64,000 nucleotides of DNA. Origin: Doris montereyensis (Eukaryota > Mollusca > Gastropoda > Nudibranchia > Dorididae). The notes below the pieces were generated by a model that was given only the letters and a program-made list of their open reading frames with translations, was not told the DNA's origin and did no database searches. The stretch lies in assembly GCA_037039925.1 (NCBI GenBank), contig JAXRKP010001358.1:70190-134189 (forward strand). Direction: 5' to 3'. Positions 14,801 through 27,532 of the stretch are shown in pieces. A program made the translations under genes and the position numbers. Within the stretch, counting starts at the first letter, position 1, and each line of letters opens with the position of its first letter.

Positions 14801-17800
14801 CTGACACAAATGTCAATGCATTTGAATTTGCTTGTTTCTCTGTGGACATAAAAACAAAAACTGGAATAAAATTTAAACACAGACAAATTCTGACCAACTA
14901 AGCGATCCCTAAAGGAAGGGAGGGGGGTGGGGTGATTGTTTATGTTTATTTATTTGTCTTGTTATTTTTCCATTACACTTTTGTTAGAATCCAATGGTGT
15001 TTGACAAAGTCATTTTAGTCCCTACAACTCTACTCGTTTATGAACAAGTACTGTCCAGTGCAGGGGTGATAATTCCATGATAAAACTACCTCACATTACA
15101 AAATTAGCAGTTTCTCAATTGTTTGTCATGCTAACTCTGTAAAACAAATACCAAATTAAGGCAGGGTGATTGAAATATGCATATCAACATTTTTATTCAA
15201 AATAAAAACATTTGAAAGGTAATAGAAATATAAAAGAGTGATTTAAGTACGTTTCAGAAAAATAAGGATATTGCATCAAAGTAAAACTTTTATAATGATC
15301 CTTGAAATTTAGATGTGAAAGTGCCATGACTTTAAGTCAAATTAATCAAATACTCTAGAAACAATAATTCAAAATTATCACTTAGATGTAAAAATAAGCC
15401 CTTAAATTTAAAACATAACATAAAAAATGTAAAAAATTTAGTTTTAGTCCCTGCAACTCAACTCGAACTTCAATCCCCTACCCCCTCCCCCACCCATAAA
15501 AGGAGTTTGAAAAGTCATCTTGACCTATTGCAGTAAACAGTACCAGTGTTTTCAAAACATCATAGCAAGCTTACTAATTCATATACTCAAGTACAGTAAA
15601 TTGCAAAGAAAAAATCTCCCTTTTCTCCTTTGCAGTTTCAAATTCAACAACCGAGTATGGAATTCTACCAAGAATGGGTAAAAAAAAGTTTTGATAAGCA
15701 AAGTGATTCAATGTAGTGTCAGGTGGGCAATAACGGGTTCTATGGTCCTGATAATAAAGGACGATGCTGTGCGAGACTGGTGGGTAAGGGTTAAGGACAG
15801 CAAAATGATATCAATAATCATTAAGTATAAAGTGTAAAAAAACGAACAAAATGAAAGATGAACATACTTATCTCAGGAGATTTACAGAGCTCCACTAGTT
15901 GGCAAATTGCTATAGGAGCTATTTTGTCGTCAAGAAATTTGATCAAGTTTGGTCCAAACATAGTCGTCAAATCTGTGCAAAGAGTTTGCAGATTGTGAGG
16001 CAGATGTTTGCAGATAAAATTCAGACCCTCCATTATTTCTGTCTGAAGACAAAAAACAAACAAATTTCGACTATCATCTCTGTTCTATTCATTTTTGGTA
16101 ATTCTATGGAAATCAAAATGTGTGCAACGGAAAATGATTAAAATTCCTTGTATCAAATCAACTTCACAGCAGAACAGAACAGAAGAGAACAGAGAACAGA
16201 AATAACTTTTGTTGATTTCGGAAAATTTATTTTTTACTTAAAGAATACCGTATACCTAGCTCTGTGTTTTCAAAGTATGACTAGAGTTCTGGCATGAGAT
16301 TTTCATGAGCATCCCTATCGTCCAGCTAACAATGTCATCTAGTAAAATTTCTTTACCAACATCTCACCCTTACGTCACAAATGGGTCACAAATGATTATA
16401 AGCCATCAAAATTACTGTGAGTTCTGAGTCAAAGACACAAGGTGAAATCATAAACTAGTGGATTTACACATAACTACCTAAGTATACTTGATTGTTGAGA
16501 AGAGATTTATCAATTGACAATACAACTACAAAGAGATTCTTTACAATTGATTTAATTGTACACATGGATGTGTAGAAATAAAATAAGAAAGTCATTAACG
16601 ATGTGTGTCACTGTCAGGCTTGGGAGAAATCCATATCTATCGGTGGAACCCGATATGTACGGGTAATGGCAGTAAATGAGTTGAATAGTGATAGGTTTTT
16701 AAGGTTCGATTTTACCTCTTTGGCTCTATCAATGTTTTTACTTATATTACAGTAAAAACCTGGAGACTGGTTTGCTTCCGAGAAATCTTATCTCAGTGTA
16801 CCTTTAGCTAACATCCTGGGTTAACCATTTAGACTAAAATATGTTCTTTAGTGAACTCAAACAATAAAACAATGCACAACTTGTTGGGTTATTCTTTGAA
16901 GTGATTTGAAAAATAAGATGGAGAAATGTAATGATCAACTTAGCTTAACTTTTTTGTTTTTCGCTTGGTAAACAAGAAAATGTCTGAGAAACTGTAGGAC
17001 TTCAATACACTGGTATAGATTCGATCTGATAAGAATCTTTCTTCCTTCTTCTTCTAAAATGGGCCTGTGATGTTTGAGCTCCGAGAGAAAGTTTGAAATG
17101 GCAACCATCACCATTTTATATGCCTCAGTTGGCTAGAGACCAATTACAGATACCTGCAGCTCAAGAGCAAGTTTGCTGTTGGTCGCTAAGAGGAGGAACC
17201 CATCCATTGTTGGGCTGGGCTTTGGTGACCATTATGGTGGGACAGGAGGAGCGCGCCATCCTGTGAGCACATGGGGACCTTCAACTTATGTCCCTGGAAA
17301 CATCTGCTGCCTCTCCCCCGAGGCTAGCGGTCTGAGCGGGGCGAACTATGTCACTATTTAGCATTCCCCAAGTGTTCCAGCCTTTGTGTTGCGCCGGGCA
17401 TGACACAGACCGTCCAGGTATGGAGACGATTTGAATAGGCACAGGCATCTATTTTGTCCTTAATCAATAAAGTATTAACAGAGGACACATAATGACAAAC
17501 AAATTACTTCTGCACCCGGTGAATTCAGCAGGCCCTTCAATTCTCCCATAAGGAATTTACAGAGTGTGCATCCTTCAATCGATTGTTGAATTTGAACTGC
17601 GGTGAGTGGAAAGAAAGAAAAAGATAGAAAGAAAAATAGAACATGAGAAAGAAAATCCATGAAGTCAGTCGCATCTTTCTGTATATTACACATTAAACTA
17701 CCATTACCAAAAACAACAAAAGTAAAAAAAAAATTGTTTACAGTATGAACTCCCCGCCCTCCCCCTTCCCAACCCCCCCCCCCCCCCCACACATTATTAC

Positions 17801-20800
17801 TCCAACTGACAACCCTGGTGGTTATGCTAACTGCCTCTTCTTCCAAACTCTGAGAACCTTTTGGGGTGAGAACATTTGCTTCAATTCACATTGGTCTTTC
17901 TTTTTAAGAGTTAAATAATATAACAAGTTTTTTAAACAAATTCATTTACAATTATATTTTATATATCTAAATAAAACATAATGCATTTCATGCATATTAT
18001 ATTCTAACAGGTCATAAGTGTGAGAGAAAACGCAACAACGAATTAAGTAAAAGGGGATGGGGGTGGGGTAGGGGTGGTATGGTACAAAACAGACATTAGT
18101 TCATCAAAGGATTCTTACCTCTTTTAATAGATGAACAAAGACCAATGTCTGAGCAAATTTTGTCACTGGGTACACCATCAATGATAGCTTTGACAATCAG
18201 TGCCGTGTATTTATCTACAATGGCATCACATTCATCCTTGATTATTTGTGGCATGTAGCCACAAACTTTCTCCAGGGCAAATTTAATGTCGGCCTATGTT
18301 TTATGTGATTTGAAAAGGGAAAAAAAGCAGATATCCGGTAAGATTGTATGAAATAAAACAGTGGTAATTGTGGCTTTAACATTCTAACAAACCCATACAT
18401 AATATGGGTAAGAGTTATAATATAAAATAGTGTTATATATGGAACTAGTATAATGGAATGATAATATAAAATGCAGAAATGTAATAAAGAAATCAACACT
18501 TTCTTTTTACTTACTTATATATATTGCTTATCTTATTAGAGTCATGGCTGTATTACATTGACATGAATTGCATTTAAAACAATCCATTGAGTACACGCAA
18601 AAAGCCGGGGTAGTAAAAAAAAGAAGCTCTGCATCTAATTCAGCACAGAAATTGAATGTAAAATAAATAAATATTGTCTGAGCAGAATCTTTATCCTTTA
18701 CTCATTTTGGCATCTCAAATCTATCATTTGTCTCCACGTTTGACATACTCTGATTCATTTTCTTCATTAATGAAGTTTCAGCAGTCCAGTTTATTGTTAT
18801 ATTGTTTATTGTTAAATATCGTTAGTGAAACTGGCTAAACACGCAAGTCTGCTTTACATCGTTTTTCAGCAGAAGTAAAAACCGTAATAGATCGTTGCAT
18901 AGGGCTGTAAACACTATGTTATGCTATGTTTTTTAGATTACAATTTAATAACTACTTTAGTGTTTAGAATGGAAACAGTGGGCAAAAATAAAGGGTTCTA
19001 CACAAAATGGACTTTTTCTCATTTAAAGTTGAACTTTTTGAAAGTCCACCCTTTAGCTTACAAGGTTAGAGTTTCCAAAGCGGGGAGAAAAACGAAAATC
19101 TGCATTTGGATCATGTACGTTACTGGAGCCTTTCTATTGGATAAAGGCTTCCAAGATTTATAAAGAAGCGTGCATTTGATCATTTGAAGGACAAATCTCA
19201 TATCTCATATGTCGTGGACTTACGTAGTTAGACAGTCTCAGCAACGATACATACATAACAGTTTACCGTTTATAGTTTACTTTCATTATCTTGCTCTCTT
19301 CTCTTAAATTTCTGTTCCATCTTTTATCTCTTATTGCATCTTTTCAACTTTTTTAAAATTTACTTCTTCCATTGCTATTTCAATCACTCTCTCCTCTTCT
19401 TTTCCTTTTTTCCCCCCCTTCTTTTTAAAACAATTGTTCCTCTCTATTGAAAATCTTCCTTCAGAATCTACTGATACAATAATAGTATCAATATAATTGT
19501 GTGGTCGAGTTGATTTGGTTGTTTGACACATTCAAGGCATCACACTTTTGTCGTGTTTCTATAACTGTGTTACCCAATTTAATTGTATATCATTGCATAG
19601 ACAGGAAAGGGGATCCCTATGGCGCACATATTATCAATGCGATCTACTTTCCCTGATATCAGTGTTTGAAAGGAAGGCTACTTCCCGACATTACCTCAGA
19701 GGCCTTAGACTCAATCAAAGTTTCCAATTTTCCAATGATGAGCTCACACATGACACAGGATGCGTCTGAACGTGTAACTGGCTTTGATTTTACGGAAACG
19801 ACTGTGATTTAGAGAGAAAAAGACATCAAATGTGACACTCATACCAACATTCTAAGCCATAAAACAAGACAACAAATTGATCCACATACATGTGATGATC
19901 TGAGTAAAATATGAAGAAAGGTTTAAGTAACAGATTCGGGTTCACTATATTTCAAATTCATCCTCCACAAAGTTTTCAAATTCATCCTCCACATAGCGAT
20001 CTCAAGGTGAATTAAAAGGAAACAGAGGGATAAAAGTAAAGCTCCTCTAGCAAGAAGCAAAACAGGCGATTATGCATGGCCTCCTGAACAGTACGCTAGT
20101 CTGTCACAGGATTTGCGCCTCATCTGATGCTAGTACCCATTTGAACCTCCTAGGTCAAATGGGGAAAATGTGAGTTAAGCGTCTTTCCCAAGGAACACAA
20201 AAGTTGGGTCTAGCATTGCCACAATTTGAATCTAGGACTTCATAATACCAGACGTTACGGTGTTGGCGTGCTATAATAATAGCAGGGTGAAAGACGAATG
20301 TTCAAGAACATAAAGTAAAGAAGCATGACCCACCATCGGCAACAAGTCAAGAAAAAGGTGCGTTGGCACTGAATGATTTTTTCTCTCATTAGAATTTACC
20401 CTATGCACCATATGTGATGATCATCTCAGGGTCAATTAAGGGGAAATAGCCTGATAAAAGACACCTACCAGCAGCATCCGTCAACTTCCCACAGTGGCAT
20501 TGATAATACTGAAAATTTAGACAAGTAACTAGAAAAGATCATGAAGGAGAGTCGAAGTCCGACTGCAGCCATGATAAAGAATCAGCTTGAAATTCACACT
20601 GTCTTTTTTTTTGTTGGAAATCCACACAAAAATCCTATCTGGAGTACCAGAAAGGCTTCTGGGATGCATTTTTATAATTGAGAAAAAGAAATTCTTAATT
20701 TTACAGAATTAAACCAACATTTAATAAAATGATACGAAACTCAGGACAGACACAGTAATGGATATTTGATTATGATTAATGAAGCCTAACACTAACACAG

Positions 20801-23800
20801 TGCAGCACTTCAAAGTATGGAGTGATTAAATGGAAGGCAAAGAACAAAGAGAAGGAATAAAACCCAACAAACAACCCATAAAGCATGACCTAAAAACTTT
20901 CTTTCTTTCTTTATCAGTTCTATTTTGCTTTCCGGTGTATGGGTTCAGATGCCTGAGATGATCTTTCTCCAGGCTGCCCTGTCCTGGCATTTTCTGTTTT
21001 CTTCTAAAAAAGTTAAATTTCAATGCTTTAATGCCTCTTTTATATCTTCTTCCCACTTTATGTGAGGTCTGCTTATCGATCTTTTACCTTGGGCTTTAGC
21101 AGTGTATACTGATTTAGCTATTCTATTGTCATTCGTTCTGTTTACACGCCCAAACCATCTCAATTGATTTATTTCCATCTTAGTTTTTATGCCATCTGCT
21201 TTATTGTTGTGTTTCTGATTTTGTTTCTTTTAGTTTTCTCTACTCCTCTTCTTAGATATTTCATTTCAGCTGCTTGTACCCTACTGCATTCTCTTACTGT
21301 CTAAGGTCCAGGTTTTGCTGCCATAGAGGAGAATAGGACAATAAACTGTGTTGTATACTGCCATTTTGGTTTTTGTTGACAATTCTTGTTTACCTATAAA
21401 TGCCTTTCCTAGATGGTTAAATATTGTCATTGCCTTTTGGATTCTCTGGCTGATTTCTTCTCTTGCTTTTCCCTCTGAGTTAATCATTACTTCTAGGTAA
21501 TTGTAGCTGTGAACTTGTTCTAAATTTTCCCAGGCCAATTTAAGATTTTGTATTTTAGCTTCTCTAGTTACTAGCATTGTTTTTATTTACTTTGCATTTA
21601 CTCTCATTCCTCTTTTTTTTAGTTCATTATTTATCATGTTGATATTCGATTGAAGGTCACTTTCTGATTTTTCAAACAGAATTAAATCATCAGCAAATGA
21701 AAGCCTTGATACATTTACTGGTTTGAGCTTCCACATACCTACATTGATTTTCTTCATTTTTGAGGATGCCTTTGCGACTGAATCCATAAATGTGATAAAC
21801 AAAAGAGGACTTAGGATACAACCCTGTCTTACTCCTATATCTACATCACATTCTACAGATATGTTTCCAGCTACCCTCACTGCACATGTTGGTTTATTGT
21901 AAAAACTTTTAATGGCTTCTATTAAATTTTGCTCTACATTGTGTTCTTTTAATGAATGCCATAGTTCGTCCCTCCTCACAGTGTTAAATGCCTTTTCTAA
22001 GTCTATAAAACACAGGTGCAAGTCAATGTTTCACTCAAGGAATTTTTCTATTATTTGTCTAATTGTAAATATGTGGTCTTGTACACTTCTTCCTGGTCTA
22101 AATCCACTCTGATGCTCTTCAATCTGATCCTCTACTCTTTTCCTTAGTCTCATTTCCAGTATCCTGGCATACACTTTTCCTGGTACGTTAAGTAGTGATA
22201 TCCCTCTATAGTTTGAGCATTCCATAGTTGATCCTTTCTTGTGTATTGGTACTACTGTTCCCTTTTTTCAGTCATCTGGCACCTGTTTGGACTTTCATGC
22301 TTGTTGGCATATTGCATGTAGCAGTTTGTCTGCCTCTCTCCCTTGGTTTTTAATCATTTCTGGATAAACCTGATCTGTTCCTGGGGCCTTTCCTAATTTC
22401 CCTTTTCTTATAACTGTTTGGAGTTCTTCCATTGAGATATCTATATCTTCAACTGTCTCCTCTGGATTACTTGTTACTCCTACTAATTGATCTTTACTTC
22501 TTGTTTCATATGTTCTGGAGGGATTATGTAAATGTTGAAAATATTTTCTCCATGTTTCCATGATTTCGCTGTCTTCTTTCATTATTTCTCCTTTAGCGTT
22601 CTTAATTTGTCGTATTGGGCATGCTTTGGTCTTTCTGATGCTCTTCATTGCCCCCCAGATCGAACATTTTGATTTCCTTGATAGCTTTCTTGAAGTCTTT
22701 GTCCAAACTCTTCCCATTGTTCCTGTTCTGCTTTCCTTACTTCTTCTTTGGCGATAGTTCTTTTACTCACGTAATCTATCCTTTCCTTTGGCCTCTTTGT
22801 TTGCAAGTATTTCTTCCAGGCATCCTTCTTTTCTTTGATCTTAGTCTTGACATTCTAATTCCACCATGCTATTTTTTTCCTATCTCTTATAATTTGTTTC
22901 CTATCACAGACCTCTTCAGTACAACTGAGAAATGTTTCCTTATACAATGGCCATTTTTCTTTTATTGTGCTTTCATTCAGATCCACCTGCCTTTCATTGG
23001 TAAATCTTTTTTTATCCTAGATTGGTATATCTGTTTTATTATTGGTTTATCTAGGTCCTCTATTTAAATTTAGTAACTTTCTTCTCTTTCCTTTTCTGTT
23101 TGTTTTCCTTCAATCAGTAATCTCATTTTGCCAATCACTAGATGATGATCATTAAATATTTCAGCTCCTCTGTTTGTACTGTAAAAAGGGAGCTGCTAGT
23201 ATTATGTAGTCTATGATTGACTTTTCACATCTGTCTTCTTTTACTCTTGTACATTTGTGGATATCTTTATGAGGAAAGAAGGTGTTGGCTATTTTCATGT
23301 TATTCTTTATGAAAAAATATATTAGTCTCTCTCGATTTGGAGAAGTTATCTCTCCTTCTTTGCCTATTACTCCTCCTGATGTTTCTAAATTGTTGCCTAC
23401 TCTAGCGTTTAAATCTCCTAAAACCATTGGTTCCTGTTTGGGTGTAAGATCCTCTGTAGCTATTTGTAAATTGTTTTTGAAGATATCTTTTTCTTCTTTG
23501 GTGGCGTCTTCGTTTTATCCATAAGCTATTATTAATTAGATTTCTCTTCCTTTTGCTTTAATATTTACCTCTAATAGCCATGAGCTTATAAATTTACAGC
23601 TTTCAAGTAGCTTTCCATGCCTTTTATGTATTAGGAGACCTACTCCTGCTCTATGAGAAGATTAAAGTACGATTTAGTCCTACATTTTCTATTCCTTGTC
23701 CTTTTTTCTTTGTTTCTGTACTCGACCAAAATGTCTACTTTGAATCTTTCAATTTCTTCAGCTAATTTTAACTCTTTTCCATTTGTTGCCCTAATATTCC

Positions 23801-26800
23801 ATGTTCCAAAAATCACAGTCCGTGCTTGTTTCGATGTTTGTCTTCGAAAGGTCATACCAGTATGTTGTATTTATTTCTCTGAATCTGTTGATTTTGGGTA
23901 AGCAGGTGATTGGCCCACTGTACCCTAGATAGATGGTGGGGCTGCCACCTTGAGGCCCCCTACCGGGCCTTGTTATTCTGTCAAGGTTAACTCCTTTAAC
24001 CTTTGGTTAACCAAGATCGACCTGCAAGGCAGCAAGTTGTTTACTGTCAGGGTTAACTCTTTTAGCCTTTGGTCAGCCACGACCCGCCTGCAAGGCAGCA
24101 GGAGACTTGTGGAAGGCGGGTTCATCTACTCCCCATACAGGTGCTTACCTGTCCGATACCAGGGACCCAAAAACTAATCATAACAATTAAGGGAAGACAC
24201 AACAGATAATGATCAAATGCAATATCTTTTTACCAAAAAAATATATTACCTGTAAGAAAAAACTCTCAAGACTTAACAAAATGAAAAATTGTTTTTACCT
24301 TTTTGTACAGTAGTATTGGTGCAAGCTTTTACAAGGGTGCATACAGTTTTTGGATCCATTTCTTTTACCAACAGGTCGATAATTTGAGGACCATAGACAT
24401 CAACTAATCGAATACACTCATTCTTTACGGTAGAAGGCAGAATCTTGCACACATTTTCCAACGCAGCTTCAATCTCAGCCTGGCAATAAACAGTCAGACA
24501 GTTATCTTCACTTAAATCTAACTTTTCATTCAAATGCACGAGTAAGAAGTCTTTACAAATTTTAAATTTAAAAAAAAAAAGAAAGACAAGAAAAGAAGAA
24601 AGAAACACTATATCTATATATAAAGATAATTTTAATTTTTAACATTTTTGTTTGTATGATCAAAAAATATATTTTTAAAAATATAATTTTCAATGATTTT
24701 TTTCAAAAACTGGTCAAGTCCTCTGTGTGCATTGTACTTTTGATAATAGAGACATTTATTGCAATTGCGTTTTAATTCTCATATGACAGCTCTCTTGTTG
24801 TCTGTCTACCTGCCTGTCTGTGCATATACATATATCTTGTATCTGTTATATACAAACGACTTCATCTTTGTCAGAACTCTTAACATTTATCAGTATTGCT
24901 GAAACAGTGAGCATCAAATGATCAAACACATTTTTAAAAGACAAAAAGAAACTGCCACCATGGGTCACAGATTTATGGAATAAAGCATCAATGTTTTCTT
25001 CATACCTCAGTGCTATTCTTCTCCAAAAACTTGTCAAGGTAGCCCAAAACAAATTCACAAATTGTACAGAACGGTCCTGCCTTTGGTAAAGATATTTTCT
25101 TTCTCAAAATCAAATTATCTGAGGAAAAAAGTTAGATTTGAAATGATTTAATCTTTAATGAGCAAAGCAGCAGGACAGACAGCAATCGTAATAAATCATC
25201 ACCTTGAAATTCACCGTTGTTTCAAAAATATATAAAAAACAAACTATCGGAACTAAACATGAGATCCATGATAAGAAAATCAGTACCAGAAAGGCTTTTC
25301 GGATGCATTTTTTAAATTGGGAAAAAAAGAAATTCTTAATTTTAAAGAACTAAATCAACATTTAATAAAAATGAAACGAAACTCAATATGATAGACACAG
25401 CAATAGATATTTGATTGTGGACAATGATGCCTAACACTAACACGATGCAGCACTTCAAAGTATGGAGTGATTAAATGGAAGGCAAAGAACAAAGAGAGGG
25501 AATAAAACTCAACATACAACCCACGAATCTTGACCCAATTTAAACAAACAAGAGAACAAGATATAACTGATAATGATCAATTGAAATATTTTGTCCTGAA
25601 TAACATGTATTGCTTGTAAGAAAAAAACCCTCAAGACTTAACAAAACAAGAAATTGTTTTTACCTTTTTGTACAGTAGTATTGGTGCAAGCTTTTACAAG
25701 GGTGCATACAGTTTTTGGATCCATTTTATTCACCAACTCGTGGATAAGTTGAGAGCTATAGAGATTGATAAATTCACGACACTCCTCCCTTACGTTAGAG
25801 GGCAGAATCTTGCACACCTTTTCCAACGCAGCTTCAATCTCAGCCTGGCAATAAACAAATAAACATTCAAACAGTTTTCTTCACTTTAACTTTTTATTCA
25901 AATGCATGAGTGAGAAGTCTTTGTCAATTCTTCAGTGTAAGAATAGCTTTTGGTCTTTTTCAGTTCTTACAAATTGTAAATTAAAAAAAGAAAGTAAGAA
26001 AAGTAAAGAAGACATAACAATGTATAATCAATATATATATATATATAATATATATATATATACATATTAGTTTTTTTAATTATAACAAATTATTATTTTT
26101 GTTTAAATTGATTGATTGATTAATTTTTTGTAAAAAAAATTTTTAAACTGTGACGCACTTTTGATAATAGAGACATTTATTGTAATATCGTTTTAATTAT
26201 CATATGACACCTCTCTTGTTGTCTGTCTGCCTACCTGTCATACACACACAATCCCATCTTTTTCAGAACTCTTGACATTTATCAATATTGCTGAAACAGT
26301 GAGCATCAAATGATCAAACACATTTTTAAAAGACAAAAAGAAACTGCCAGCATGATAAAGCATCAATGTTTTCTTCATACCTCAGTGCTATTCTTCTCCA
26401 AAAACTTGTCAAGGTAGCCCAAAACAAATTCACAAATTGTACAGAACGGTCCTGCCTTTGGTAAAGATATTTTCTTTCTCAAAATCAAATTATCTGAGGG
26501 AAAAAGTTAGATTTGAAATGATTTAATCTTTAATGAGGAGAGCAGCAGGACAGACTATAACCGCAATAAATCATCACCTTGAAATTCATACTGTTTTTTA
26601 CAAAAAACATAAAAAACAAAACTATCTGAACTAAACATGAGATCCATGGTAAGAAAGGATTTTGGGATGCATTTTTTAAATTGGGAAAAAAGAAATTCTT
26701 AATAATACAGAACTAAATCAACATTTAAGAAAATGATACGAAACTCACTATGATAGACATAGCAATAGAATTTGATTGTAAACAATGATGCCTAACACTA

Positions 26801-27481
26801 ACACAATGCAGCATTTCAAGGTATGGAGTGATTAAATGGAAGGCAAAGAACAAAAGAGGGAATAAAACCCAAAAAACAACCCACAAATCATGACCATAAA
26901 ACTAATTTCATCACATAAGAGAAGAAGACACAACTGATAATGATCAAATGCAATATTTTGTCACGAATAACATATATTGCTTGTAAGAAAAAAACTTTCA
27001 AGACTTAACAAAAGTGAATTAGTTTTACCTTTTTGTACAGTAGTATTGGTGCAAGCTTTTACAAGGGAGCATACAGTTTTTGGATCCAATTCTTTTACCA
27101 ACAGGTCGATAATTTGAGGACCATAGACATCAACTAATCGAATACACTCATTCTTTACGGTAGAAGGCAGAATCTTGCACACATTTTCCAACGCAGCTTC
27201 AATCTCAGCCTGGCAATAAACAGTCAGACAGTTATCTTCACTTAAATCTAACTTTTCATTCAAATACATGAGTGAGAAATCTTTGTTAATTTTTCAGTGT
27301 AGGAATAGCTCGTCACCCCCCCCCCTCCCCCGAGTTAAAAAAAAATTGAATTAAAATAAGAATGTAAATGTAAATAATGGGTTGTGGACTTTGACTCCGC
27401 CAATATTCATCTTGGCCAAAATGCAAAATGTTTTTGTCATCTGTGGACCATGCATTTTGGCAGAGACCATTGTATATATAT

Positions 27482-27532
<51 letters not shown>

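Noticed and set aside
22560..23524. Hydrophobic plus-strand frames across the LINE
   Set aside because: They are antisense shadows of the endonuclease and reverse-transcriptase regions.
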